A DNA stretch of 64,000 bases. It comes from Candidatus Methylopumilus turicensis. GTDB lineage: Bacteria > Pseudomonadota > Gammaproteobacteria > Burkholderiales > Methylophilaceae. Each line of letters starts with the position of its first letter. Position 1 is the stretch's first letter. The stretch lies in contig NZ_LN794158.1 of NCBI RefSeq assembly GCF_000953015.1, forward strand, positions 496,001 to 560,000, in the 5' to 3' direction. This document shows, one piece after another, positions 9,482 through 18,036 of this stretch. The translations under genes and the position numbers were made by a program. A model generated the notes under the pieces. It made no database searches. It saw nothing but the letters and a program-made list of their open reading frames with translations, and was not told where the DNA came from.

Positions 9482-9822
9482 ATCGTAAAAAACCTGCACA
9501 CGGCTTTAGTGATTGGGCTTGGCAGCGAGCGACCGCAATCATGATGGTCATCTACAGTTTATTGCTTGCAGTGCGCTTTGTGGTGGATGCGCCCAGTGTT
9601 GGTTTTGATGGTTGGCATACATGGTTTGCGCCAATGTCATTTAGAGCGATCACCTTACTATTTTTATGGGCCTTGATTTATCACGCCTGGCTTGGGGTGA
9701 AAGAGATTTTAATGGATTACGTTCACAACGTCGGCATTCGCGCTAAGTTGCAAAGCTTGTTTGGCTTGGTTTTGGTGGGCGATGCCATTTGGGCAGCTTA
9801 TATACTTTGGAGTCTAGCGTAA
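9475..9822 (+). CDS. sdhD: Succinate dehydrogenase hydrophobic membrane anchor subunit
   Basis: The second membrane anchor of complex II (115 residues), three predicted helices. The start is ATG 9475 ([10 protein letters not shown]), overlapping the sdhC stop; an in-frame TTG 6 bases earlier is less likely. [17 protein letters not shown] holds the second heme-ligand His region. The stop overlaps the sdhA start as TAATG at 9820. Confidence 0.92.
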   Translation: MVDRKKPAHGFSDWAWQRATAIMMVIYSLLLAVRFVVDAPSVGFDGWHTWFAPMSFRAITLLFLWALIYHAWLGVKEILMDYVHNVGIRAKLQSLFGLVLVGDAIWAAYILWSLA

Positions 9823-11573
9823 TGGCCTCAGCAATCGAGATTAGAAAATATGATGCCATCGTGATTGGTGGCGGTGGCGCAGGCTTGCGTGCAGCTTTGC
9901 AATTGGCCGATAGCGGCTTAAGTGTTGCTGTCCTTTCCAAAGTTTTCCCGACCCGCTCACACACTGTCGCAGCGCAAGGGGGTATTGCAGCTTCACTTGG
10001 TAATGTGGGGGAAGATAACTGGCACTGGCACATGTACGATACCATCAAGGGCTCAGATTATTTGGGTGACCAAGATGCGATTGAGTTTATGTGCAAAAAC
10101 GCGGCTGAAGCGATTTATGAACTTGAGCATTTTGGGATGCCGTTTGACCGTTTAGAAAACGGCAAAATCTTTCAACGTCCATTTGGTGGTATGTCTAAGA
10201 AATATGGTGCGGAATCTGTTGCCCGCACTTGTGCAGTGGCTGATAGAACTGGTCATGCCATGCTTCACACGCTTTATCAGCGTAATGTTTACGCGAAAAC
10301 AGACTTTCTGATCGAGTGGTTTGCGCTTGATTTAATTCGTGATGCTGAAGGCGATGTGTTAGGGGTGACAGCCATGGAAATTGAAACTGGTCAGATTTTT
10401 GCGCTCCACGCGAAATCAACAATGTTTGCCACAGGCGGTGCGGGGCGAATTTTCCAGGCAAGCACGAATGCCTTTATTAATACGGGCGACGGCTTAGGGA
10501 TGGCGGCACGTGCTGGTGTGCCTTTACAAGATATGGAGTTTTGGCAATTCCATCCAACAGGTGTTGCTGGCGCTGGGGTTCTGATTACAGAGGGCGCCCG
10601 AGGTGAGGGCGGTTATTTGGTCAATGCTGAAGGCGAGCGCTTTATGGAGCGTTACGCGCCAAATGCTAAAGACTTAGCGAGTCGTGATGTGGTATCGCGG
10701 GCTATTGCCACGGAAGTGAAAGCTGGCCGTGGTGTTGGTATTGATGGTCAGGCGGTATTGCTTAAGCTTGATCATTTGTCCGAAAAAGTCATCGATACTC
10801 GCCTGCCTGGGATACGAAATATTGCGATTAAGTTCGCTAATGTGGATCCTGTTCACTCTCCAATTCCAGTCGTCCCAACGGTGCATTACATGATGGGGGG
10901 GATTCCCACCAATTTAAACGGCCAAGTCATCGATAATGAAAAAGTCGTGAATGGTCTTTATGCGATTGGTGAATGTGCTTGTGTTTCTGTGCACGGAGCC
11001 AATCGGCTGGGTTCAAACTCATTGCTTGATTTGATGGTGTTTGGCCGTGCTGCTGGCAACCATACAGTAGAAACGCTTAAAGGGTTTAGTCATAAGCCAT
11101 TGCCAGCTGACTTTGCAGATCAAACCTTAAGTCGTCTTGACCGTTTAGATCATCAAAAATCAGGCGAAGTGGTGGCTGAAGTGGGGGATGCAATGCGTAG
11201 AACAATGCAAGTGCATTGTGGTGTATTTCGATTCCCAGATTTGATGTCAAAAGGGGTGCGCGAAATTATGCAAATTGAAGAGCGCATTAAGTCACTTGAA
11301 ATTAAAGACAAAAGCAAAGTGTTCAACACCGCCCGTGTTGAAGCGCTTGAGCTTGAGAATTTAATTGAAGTGGCAAAAGCCACCATGGTGTCGGCAGAAG
11401 CGAGACAAGAGAGTCGCGGTGCACATTGTCGTGAAGATTTTGCGGCGCGAGATGATGAGCAATGGCTAAAACACTCATTGCATTATCGTGAAGGTAATCG
11501 CCTTGCATATAAGCCAGTTCGCTTAAAACCACTCACCGTGGATAGCTTCCCATTAATTGCAAGAACCTATTAA
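9822..11573 (+). CDS. sdhA: Succinate dehydrogenase flavoprotein subunit
   Basis: The catalytic subunit oxidises succinate to fumarate with covalently bound FAD and passes electrons to SdhB. The start is ATG 9822 ([14 protein letters not shown]), giving 583 residues, normal for SdhA. Visible are the dinucleotide motif [12 protein letters not shown], the flavinylation region [12 protein letters not shown], the active-site segment [20 protein letters not shown] and [19 protein letters not shown]. It is translationally coupled to sdhD by the TAATG overlap. Confidence 0.96.
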   Translation: MASAIEIRKYDAIVIGGGGAGLRAALQLADSGLSVAVLSKVFPTRSHTVAAQGGIAASLGNVGEDNWHWHMYDTIKGSDYLGDQDAIEFMCKNAAEAIYELEHFGMPFDRLENGKIFQRPFGGMSKKYGAESVARTCAVADRTGHAMLHTLYQRNVYAKTDFLIEWFALDLIRDAEGDVLGVTAMEIETGQIFALHAKSTMFATGGAGRIFQASTNAFINTGDGLGMAARAGVPLQDMEFWQFHPTGVAGAGVLITEGARGEGGYLVNAEGERFMERYAPNAKDLASRDVVSRAIATEVKAGRGVGIDGQAVLLKLDHLSEKVIDTRLPGIRNIAIKFANVDPVHSPIPVVPTVHYMMGGIPTNLNGQVIDNEKVVNGLYAIGECACVSVHGANRLGSNSLLDLMVFGRAAGNHTVETLKGFSHKPLPADFADQTLSRLDRLDHQKSGEVVAEVGDAMRRTMQVHCGVFRFPDLMSKGVREIMQIEERIKSLEIKDKSKVFNTARVEALELENLIEVAKATMVSAEARQESRGAHCREDFAARDDEQWLKHSLHYREGNRLAYKPVRLKPLTVDSFPLIARTY

Positions 11574-11591
11574 GCCGGGGATAAGGAAAAA

Positions 11592-12287
11592 ATGAAATTT
11601 TCTATTTATCGTTTTAACCCAGATGTTGATAAAGATCCGTATATGCAGGAGTACGACATTGAGCTTGTGCCCGATACGCGGATGTTGCTGGATGCCCTCA
11701 TCCAAATTAAAGCCCTCGATGACACTTTAAGTATGCGTAAATCTTGCCGAGAAGGGGTGTGTGGCTCAGATGCTATGAACATCAATGGCAAGAATGGTTT
11801 GGCATGTATGACGCCTTTAGAGGGAATTAAACAGCCCGTGGTGCTTCGCCCACTCCCTGGTTTGCCCGTGGTGCGTGATTTGGTGGTGGATATGGAGCAA
11901 TTTTTTGCTCATTACAACTCGATTAAGCCTTACTTAATTAACAATGATCCGCCACCTGCCACTGAGCGTTTGCAATCGCCAGAAGACAGGGCAAAGTTAG
12001 ATGGCCTTTATGAGTGTATTTTGTGTGGTGCATGCACGGCAGCGTGCCCTTCCTTCTGGTGGAATCCTGATAAGTTTGTAGGTCCAGCTGGCCTAATGCA
12101 AGCCTATCGATTCATTTCAGATAGTCGAGATCAGGCGCAAGAAGAGCGTTTGGAAAACCTTGAAGATCCCTATCGTTTGTATCGTTGCCATAACATTATG
12201 AATTGTGTAGATGTGTGCCCTAAGGGCTTGAATCCATCGAAAGCGATTAATGAAATCAAAGCGCTTAAAGTGAAGCAAAAATTTTAA
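11592..12287 (+). CDS. sdhB: Succinate dehydrogenase iron-sulfur subunit
   Basis: Carries electrons from SdhA to the quinone site through three Fe-S clusters. The 231-residue protein has the 2Fe-2S ligands in SCREGVCGSDAM plus the later Cys of LACMTP. The ferredoxin-type ligands are in CILCGACTAACPSFWW and CHNIMNCVDVCPKGLNP. Length and arrangement are typical. It lies 18 bases after sdhA. Confidence 0.96.
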   Translation: MKFSIYRFNPDVDKDPYMQEYDIELVPDTRMLLDALIQIKALDDTLSMRKSCREGVCGSDAMNINGKNGLACMTPLEGIKQPVVLRPLPGLPVVRDLVVDMEQFFAHYNSIKPYLINNDPPPATERLQSPEDRAKLDGLYECILCGACTAACPSFWWNPDKFVGPAGLMQAYRFISDSRDQAQEERLENLEDPYRLYRCHNIMNCVDVCPKGLNPSKAINEIKALKVKQKF

Positions 12288-12571
12288 TGATGGCCGATGC
12301 GCAAACAGCTAACACTCCAACAATAGATACGCACGATGCTGAGTTGAGGCGCATGGAGTGGCGCTGTCGGCGTGGCATGTTAGAGATGGATTTGTTGTTT
12401 GTTGATTTTGTGAGTCGCCATTTGCCAAGTTTGAGCGACACACAAATTTCAGCCTTGGATAAGTTGCTAGATTTGCCAGATAACGAGCTGTGGAACTTAG
12501 TTTCTGAAGGCGAAGATGTCAGCGATTTAGCAACTGCGCAAGTGTTAACGATGTTGCGCAGTAAGCAATAA
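12287..12571 (+). CDS. sdhE: FAD assembly factor SdhE
   Basis: SdhE promotes covalent attachment of FAD to SdhA. The 94-residue protein has the family motif RRGMLEMDLL, including the conserved RGxxE, and the acidic C-terminal half. It overlaps the sdhB stop by one base (TAATG). In E. coli sdhE sits beside ygfX; here it is in the sdh operon while the ygfX homologue is beside ygfZ near 31200. Confidence 0.92.
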   Translation: MMADAQTANTPTIDTHDAELRRMEWRCRRGMLEMDLLFVDFVSRHLPSLSDTQISALDKLLDLPDNELWNLVSEGEDVSDLATAQVLTMLRSKQ

Positions 12572-12621
12572 AGTAAAAAAACGGATAGTTCTTTTTAATC
12601 CCATTTAATAGGGAAAGTACG

Positions 12622-13779
12622 ATGAGCCAAGACCATACCTACAATTCAGATCCATACGCCAACGCGGACTATTGCCGTGTTGTGTCGCCACATGTGTTGG
12701 GTGATTATTGGCCGGGCATCCAGCTCTACTATCCGCCAGTTAAATACTCGCCAGCGCAGGGCATTTATGAGGATTTAGAAGCCGCTTCAAAGCGCATGAA
12801 AAAACATGCGCTTAATACCCATGCGCATACCTTGATTTTTGATTTGGAAGATGGTTGTCGTCAAAAGGAAATGAGTCGTGAATTGCTGAGGAATGAATTG
12901 CCAGCATTCATGACGAGCAATAAAAAAGTTTCAATTGCTGTGCGGATTAATCCGTTTAGAACGGAGGAGTACGAGCGCGATATTGCTTTCGTGCGTGATA
13001 TGGCGGATGTGATTGATGTGGTGATGCTCGCCAAAGCTGGCGAGGCTTATGGTGCTGCTGAAGTGCGCGATTTGTCTAATTTGCTTGCGGGCTGGAATGA
13101 CAAAATCACGATTCAGCCGATTATTGAGCATCCTAAATCGCTCAAAATCGCCCATGAATTGATGCAGTATTCCACCGTTAAACACGTGGTGTTTGGTATC
13201 CATGACTTCTCAAAGGCGATGGGTATTCACATCACGCCAGAGCACTGGACTGAAGAGTTGAAGTACTTCATGAATCAACTCATGTTTGAAGCACGTATTG
13301 CCGGTAAGGGCGTGATTGGTGGTGTGGAAACTTTAATTGGCTCAAGCAGTATGCCGGAGAAGTTTTTAGAGCCACATGATGTGCGTCGTTGGTTAGATTT
13401 GCACGGTGAAAACGAGTCACGCATTGTTTACAAACACGCCTGCCAAGAAGCGGCGATGGGCTTAACTGGTAAGCAAGTCATTCATCCTGCGCATATTCAT
13501 TTATGTAAGGTGGCCTATACGCCATCACCCACTGAGATTACGCAAAAAATCAAAATTCTAAAAGCGGCGATTGAGGCTGATGCGCTTCTTGGTGGTGCGA
13601 TTAAGTTTGAAGGTGAAATGCTTGATCCACCAATGTTTGGTAAGGCGCTACAAACGTTGCTTCGTGCCAATGCTTTACGTGCACTAGGTCCAGAAGATAC
13701 CAAGTTTGCACTGACCGTGATGCAGATGTTGCCAACGCAAGTGATTAGTCAAAACTGGCCATACGGTTTAATTCTGTAA
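12622..13779 (+). CDS. CitE-like HpcH/HpaI lyase, long form, 385 aa
   Basis: The third CitE-superfamily member of the cluster. It keeps the active-site features: LIFDLEDGCRQKEMSR (acidic loop), the Glu in QPIIEHPKSLKIA and the Asp in FGIHDFSKAMGI, and ends with GKQVIHPAHIH. At 385 residues it is longer than CitE or malyl-CoA lyases of about 290-340, with an extra N-terminal segment of about 50 residues and a C-terminal extension. It lies between sdhE and an acyl-CoA synthetase gene, 42 bases before the latter, suggesting that the ligase makes the CoA thioester that this lyase cleaves. Citramalyl-CoA, malyl-CoA and beta-methylmalyl-CoA are candidates; none can be chosen from sequence. Confidence 0.8.
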   Translation: MSQDHTYNSDPYANADYCRVVSPHVLGDYWPGIQLYYPPVKYSPAQGIYEDLEAASKRMKKHALNTHAHTLIFDLEDGCRQKEMSRELLRNELPAFMTSNKKVSIAVRINPFRTEEYERDIAFVRDMADVIDVVMLAKAGEAYGAAEVRDLSNLLAGWNDKITIQPIIEHPKSLKIAHELMQYSTVKHVVFGIHDFSKAMGIHITPEHWTEELKYFMNQLMFEARIAGKGVIGGVETLIGSSSMPEKFLEPHDVRRWLDLHGENESRIVYKHACQEAAMGLTGKQVIHPAHIHLCKVAYTPSPTEITQKIKILKAAIEADALLGGAIKFEGEMLDPPMFGKALQTLLRANALRALGPEDTKFALTVMQMLPTQVISQNWPYGLIL

Positions 13780-13821
13780 GTTTGGTTTTATAAGCGAATA
13801 TTAAGTAAAGGGAGTTATCAA

Positions 13822-15468
13822 ATGTCAGTAACGACTACACAAGCACCGTTTGCACCATTCGAAAAATGGGTGTGGCAAGTGCCAGCGCATTTCAATATTG
13901 GTGTGGCTTGTACTGATATTCATCTTGGCACGCCCGCTGAATCCGCGATTGCGATGATCGTCGAAGATGACACACTAGGCACCTCTGAAATTACTTTCGC
14001 TGGATTATCAAAACGAACACATCAGTTTGCACAGCTACTCAGAAATATTGGTATTGCAGCAGGTGAACGAGTACTCATTCGTTTGCCAAACAGTTTGGAT
14101 TATCCAACAGCCTTTTTGGGTGCGATGAAGCGTGGCGCGATTTCAGTGCCTACTTCAACATTGCTGACAGCTGATGAAGTGGTTTATTTAGCTAAAGATT
14201 CTGGCGCCCAAGTATTGGTGACTGATAAAGCCGCTTGGAAAACATTACGCGAAGGCTTGAATGGCGTGGGTGGTTTAACCCATGTATTGCTGTCTGGTGA
14301 GGGTGAATGCTTGCCTGCGGATGGCCTAGAAGTGCTCGATTTGGCCTCTAGCTTAGAAGCCATTTCCACTTGGGATGCGCCACATCAAACCAAGTCAGAT
14401 GACCCTGCGTATTTGGTGTATACCTCAGGCACAACAGGTTATCCGAAGGGTGTATTGCATGCACACCGCTCAATGATTGGTCGTCAGCCAGCGTCTAAAT
14501 ATTGGTTTAATTTCAGTCCAAACGGCGACCGTATCATGCACTCAGGCAAGTTCAATTGGACTTATGTTTTGGGGACTGGCTTGATGGATCCGCTCTTTCA
14601 AGGCAAAACGGTCATCGTGCATGAAGGCAAAAATGATGCGAATACATGGCCGCGCTTGATTCAAAAACATCAGGCCACGATTTTTATTGGGGTCCCGACA
14701 ATTTACCGTCAGATTTTGCAAAAAACTGAATATGTGCAAAAGGACTTGCCTAGCTTGCGTTACTGCATGAGTGCTGGTGAACACTTGTCTGATGAAGTGT
14801 TAGCCCAATGGCATGAGCGCTTTGGCATTGATATTTACGAAGCAGTAGGCATGTCTGAGTTTTCATATTACTTGTGCGAAACTAAGTCTCGTCCAATTCG
14901 CCCTGGTTCAGCAGGTTTTGCCCAGCCAGGGCATGATATTGCGCTGCTAGACCCTGAAACCTTGCAGCCGGTAGCGCAGGGTGAAGAGGGCGTGATTAGC
15001 GTTCCGGATACTGATCCAGGTTTATTTATTCACTATTGGAATCAACCAGAAGAAACGGCTAAACATAAACATGACGGCTGGTTTATTACAGGCGACTTTG
15101 CGCGCATGGATGCCGATGGTTATATTTGGTTCTTAGGCCGCAAAGACGACATTATTAAAAGCTTTGGTTTCCGGGTTTCACCTTATGAGGTTGAGCGCGT
15201 GTTGAAGTCACACCCAGATGTGGCAGATTGTGCTTCTGTGGCAGAAACGATTGAAAAAGATAAGGTGTTGGTCGTGGCTTATATTATTCTGCAGCCAGGT
15301 AGCACTGCTACCGCAGACGATTTGTATGCATTTGGTAAAAAGCATTTGGCGGCATACAAAGCGCCTAAAGTGGTTTATATTACTGACCAATTTCCACGCA
15401 CTAAAAACGGCAAAATTTTACGCCGTGATGTGAACCCAACTATTGCATTAAGCAGATCGAGTACATGA
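13822..15468 (+). CDS. AMP-forming acyl-CoA synthetase of unknown substrate
   Basis: The 548-residue adenylate-forming ligase makes an acyl-CoA from a carboxylic acid, ATP and CoA. It has the P-loop YTSGTTGYPKG, the DGWFITGDFARMDADGY core, the hinge GRKDDIIKSFG and the C-terminal catalytic Lys in TKNGKILRRD. The overall look is closest to benzoate-CoA ligase and medium-chain acyl-CoA synthetases, but the context points to a short acid or dicarboxylate such as propionate, mesaconate or citramalate. The gene ends in a 4-base ATGA overlap with the fumarase gene. It is not a close match to the usual propionyl-CoA synthetase PrpE, so propionate is only one option. Confidence 0.82.
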   Translation: MSVTTTQAPFAPFEKWVWQVPAHFNIGVACTDIHLGTPAESAIAMIVEDDTLGTSEITFAGLSKRTHQFAQLLRNIGIAAGERVLIRLPNSLDYPTAFLGAMKRGAISVPTSTLLTADEVVYLAKDSGAQVLVTDKAAWKTLREGLNGVGGLTHVLLSGEGECLPADGLEVLDLASSLEAISTWDAPHQTKSDDPAYLVYTSGTTGYPKGVLHAHRSMIGRQPASKYWFNFSPNGDRIMHSGKFNWTYVLGTGLMDPLFQGKTVIVHEGKNDANTWPRLIQKHQATIFIGVPTIYRQILQKTEYVQKDLPSLRYCMSAGEHLSDEVLAQWHERFGIDIYEAVGMSEFSYYLCETKSRPIRPGSAGFAQPGHDIALLDPETLQPVAQGEEGVISVPDTDPGLFIHYWNQPEETAKHKHDGWFITGDFARMDADGYIWFLGRKDDIIKSFGFRVSPYEVERVLKSHPDVADCASVAETIEKDKVLVVAYIILQPGSTATADDLYAFGKKHLAAYKAPKVVYITDQFPRTKNGKILRRDVNPTIALSRSST

Positions 15469-16988
15469 GCCTAAATAAGCCGATTATCACTAAATCAGAC
15501 TTTGTTGCGAGCGTTGCGGATGCTTTGCAATTTATGTCTTACTACCATCCTGTGGATTTCATTCAGGCTTTAGGTGATGCCTATGAAATTGAAGAGTCTC
15601 CAGCCGCAAAAGATGCAATTGCACAAATTTTAACCAACTCTCGCATGTGTGCTGAGGGTAAGCGTCCTATCTGCCAAGACACAGGCATTGTGGTGGCTTT
15701 TGTGAATGTTGGCACAGGTGTGGAGTGGGAGCAGGGCGCAGATGTTGAAGCTTGGGTGAATGAGGGGGTGCGTCAGGCTTATTTGTTTGCAGACAACCCG
15801 CTGAGAGCATCGATCGTAGCTGACCCTGCGGGCAAACGAGCTAACACTAAAGATAATACGCCGGCCGTTGTGCATGTGCGCTTGGTGCCAGGCAATACGG
15901 TGGAAGTAAATATCGCCGCTAAAGGTGGCGGTTCTGAGAACAAAGCAAAGCTAGCCATGCTGAATCCTTCTGACAGTATTGTGGATTGGATTTTAAGCGT
16001 GGTACAGGAGATGGGCGCTGGTTGGTGTCCACCGGGTGTATTGGGCGTTGGTATAGGTGGAACCGCTGAAAAGGCAGTGTTGCTGGCTAAAGAGTCGCTC
16101 ATGCAGCCGCTCGATTTAGCAAAATTGCGGAAACGAGGCGCAAGTAATCGTATCGAAGAGTTACGCTTGGAAATTGCAGATAAAGTAAACGCGCTTGGTA
16201 TCGGTGCACAAGGTTTAGGTGGCTTAACGACTTTATTGGATGTGAAAATCTTAGATTATCCAACCCATGCGGCCTCATTGCCTGTAGCCGTTATACCTAA
16301 CTGCGCAGCAACGCGTCATGCGCATTTTGTATTGAATGGTTCTGGCGCGGTGAAACAAATTCCGCCTGATTTAGCAGATTGGCCTGATGTGACTTGGGCC
16401 CCCAATCAAGCTTCCCGGCGTGTTGATTTAAATACGGTGACGGCCGCCGATGTGCAAACTTGGCAGCCTGGAGAAACCTTACTCTTAAATGGTAAGTTAC
16501 TCACTGGCCGAGACGCCGCGCATAAGCGGATTGCAGAGATTTTAGCCCGAGGAGAATCTTTGCCTGAGGGCGTAGACTTAACTAATCGTTTTATCTATTA
16601 CGTCGGTCCTGTTGATCCTGTGCGCGGCGAAGCCGTTGGTCCTGCAGGCCCAACCACAGCGACACGTATGGATAAATTTACCGACATGATGCTTGATAAC
16701 ACAGGCTTGTTAGGGATGGTGGGTAAAGCTGAGCGTGGTGAAGAAACAATTGCTTCTATCAAAAAGCATCATTCGGTGTATTTAATTGCTGTGGGTGGCG
16801 CGGCTTATTTGGTGTCGCAATCTATTCAATCTGCGCGTGTCGTTGCGTTCGCAGATTTGGGTATGGAGGCGATTTATGAGTTTGATGTAAAGGATATGCC
16901 CGTAACTGTTGCTGTAGATGCTCAAGGTGCTTCTGTGCACACTTCAGGACCTGCAAAATGGCAGAAGATAATCGCAAAGAAATCTTAG
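15465..16988 (+). CDS. Class I fumarate hydratase (iron-sulfur), possibly also mesaconase
   Basis: A single-chain 4Fe-4S class I fumarase (507 residues) that hydrates fumarate to malate. Alpha-like and beta-like regions are fused. Cluster-ligand Cys residues are expected in RPICQDTGIVV, the region around PNCAATRH, and GAGWCPPGVLG. GPVDPVRGEAVGPAGPTTA belongs to the beta-like part. A class I fumarase of Burkholderia xenovorans is known to act on mesaconate as well. The overlap with an acyl-CoA synthetase gene makes the same promiscuity plausible here, but that is inference. It completes a succinate to malate route with sdhCDAB. Its stop abuts the stop of the convergent transposase gene with no gap. 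Confidence 0.9.
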   Translation: MSLNKPIITKSDFVASVADALQFMSYYHPVDFIQALGDAYEIEESPAAKDAIAQILTNSRMCAEGKRPICQDTGIVVAFVNVGTGVEWEQGADVEAWVNEGVRQAYLFADNPLRASIVADPAGKRANTKDNTPAVVHVRLVPGNTVEVNIAAKGGGSENKAKLAMLNPSDSIVDWILSVVQEMGAGWCPPGVLGVGIGGTAEKAVLLAKESLMQPLDLAKLRKRGASNRIEELRLEIADKVNALGIGAQGLGGLTTLLDVKILDYPTHAASLPVAVIPNCAATRHAHFVLNGSGAVKQIPPDLADWPDVTWAPNQASRRVDLNTVTAADVQTWQPGETLLLNGKLLTGRDAAHKRIAEILARGESLPEGVDLTNRFIYYVGPVDPVRGEAVGPAGPTTATRMDKFTDMMLDNTGLLGMVGKAERGEETIASIKKHHSVYLIAVGGAAYLVSQSIQSARVVAFADLGMEAIYEFDVKDMPVTVAVDAQGASVHTSGPAKWQKIIAKKS

Positions 16989-17696
16989 TTAGACGCCTGT
17001 CCATTGCTTGAGTATTTTGAGTTGTTGTTTCGGCGTGCCATAGTTAAATCTAAATTCGCACTCCTTCAAAAACAAAGGAAATGTGTTTTTTGGGATGCCG
17101 TTATATTTTCTTAACATGCGCTTAGTCTGATTCCAGAAATTTTCAGTTTCACCAATTAAATATCTAGCCTGCTCGGCATCTTCAATATTGCTCACACGTT
17201 CTTGATAAAACTCATTCACGTCTAATGCCTGATCTTCATGATAGCCTTTAATATAGACAACGCTATCAGGCACTAATAGATTGGGTGCAGCTGCAGTTAA
17301 AAGCGCCGCGGTTGTTTGGCCAGTCATTTTGGTGAAGATTTTTCCTTGCCTTGATAAAATACCAAATACGGCGTGCTTGTCTTCATCCGTTTTATATTGC
17401 TTGTTGTCGCGAGGCTCACCAAAATGTGACTCATCCAATATAAAGTCGCCGTTAAATGCTTGACTCGCATCTTCTGCCAGATAATGTGCAATCACTTCAC
17501 GGATTTTTCGGTAAAACAAAGCGGCAGTATTTGGTTGCATTTCCATTAGGTCAGCGGCAGAGCGTGCAGTAACGCCCAGCACAAAAAACTCGATCATTTT
17601 TTGTTGTTCTTTTTTGGACAGTTTGCAACGACTTATCCTGACCCTTTTAGGGGTCTGTTTTAACGATGACTGATTTTTTGACACGGCTATTTTCAT
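16989..17696 (-). CDS. IS1595/IS1016-like transposase, probably catalytically impaired
   Basis: The 235-residue protein matches the ISXO2/IS1016 transposase pattern: KLSKKEQQKMIEFFVLGVTA, NTAALFYRKIR, the first catalytic Asp in LDESHFGE and the conserved ending ENFWNQTKRMLRKYNGIP with LKECEFRFNYGTPKQQLK. Where relatives have a second catalytic Asp after VVYTD, this protein reads VVYIKGYHEDQALDV, so that Asp is replaced. The middle part is also diverged, yet the frame is intact. I saw no terminal inverted repeats at the gene ends, and its stop directly abuts the fumarase stop. It may be a decaying insertion sequence or a domesticated derivative. Confidence 0.82.
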   Translation of the reverse strand: MKIAVSKNQSSLKQTPKRVRISRCKLSKKEQQKMIEFFVLGVTARSAADLMEMQPNTAALFYRKIREVIAHYLAEDASQAFNGDFILDESHFGEPRDNKQYKTDEDKHAVFGILSRQGKIFTKMTGQTTAALLTAAAPNLLVPDSVVYIKGYHEDQALDVNEFYQERVSNIEDAEQARYLIGETENFWNQTKRMLRKYNGIPKNTFPLFLKECEFRFNYGTPKQQLKILKQWTGV

Positions 17697-17759
17697 GTTG
17701 AAACTGTTCTTTATCGTGATGGACGAGCGAATTCACCCAATGATTATAAGAAGATTGCA

Positions 17760-17791
17760 CGTCTATATGTTAAATATTTAACATATAGACG
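17760..17791. repeat. 32-bp perfect palindrome A
   Basis: The left arm CGTCTATATGTTAAAT is followed directly by its exact reverse complement, with no spacer and no mismatch over 32 bases. It shares the core GTTAAATATTTAAC with palindrome B 147 bases away. It lacks a T-tract and a spaced loop, so it reads as a dimeric protein-binding site or cruciform rather than a terminator. Confidence 0.85.
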
Positions 17792-17907
17792 CCTATATTT
17801 TATATACCATTTCTGATTTTATATTGTATTTGTTATATATGTAATATTTGTTGATTTTTACGAGCCAAAACCCCTTCAAAATCAATTAATTATTAGGATT
17901 TTAACCA

Positions 17908-17937
17908 TTAATTTTGTTAAATATTTAACAAAATTAA
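17908..17937. repeat. 30-bp perfect palindrome B
   Basis: The left arm TTAATTTTGTTAAAT is followed by its exact reverse complement, 30 bases without mismatch. The core GTTAAATATTTAAC is identical to that of palindrome A while the outer arms differ. It ends 99 bases before the regulator start at 18037, a suitable place for an operator. Confidence 0.85.
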
Positions 17938-18036
17938 CGTAAAAAATAGTTTGTACATTAATTTCATTTTTGTAATAAAATTCGTTTTGTTTTTGCTTTT
18001 CACCTTAATTATCTACGACACCAATATAAAAATTAT

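Larger units (their letters stand above)
17697..18036. other. AT-rich intergenic region with two palindromes, no gene seen
   Basis: These 340 bases separate the transposase gene from the excisionase-receiver regulator. They are clearly more AT-rich than the surroundings and hold no convincing reading frame. Two long perfect palindromes, annotated separately, are the main structure. Promoters for both flanking genes are expected here, but none stands out from the AT background. Confidence 0.7.

Noticed and set aside
16980-17800. Terminal inverted repeats of an insertion sequence around the transposase gene
   Set aside because: I compared the sequence after the gene stop with the region upstream of its start and saw no matching inverted ends; only the unrelated palindromes are present.
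17760-17937. Palindromes as intrinsic terminators
   Set aside because: They have no loop, are AT-rich and lack an adjacent T-tract in a suitable position.
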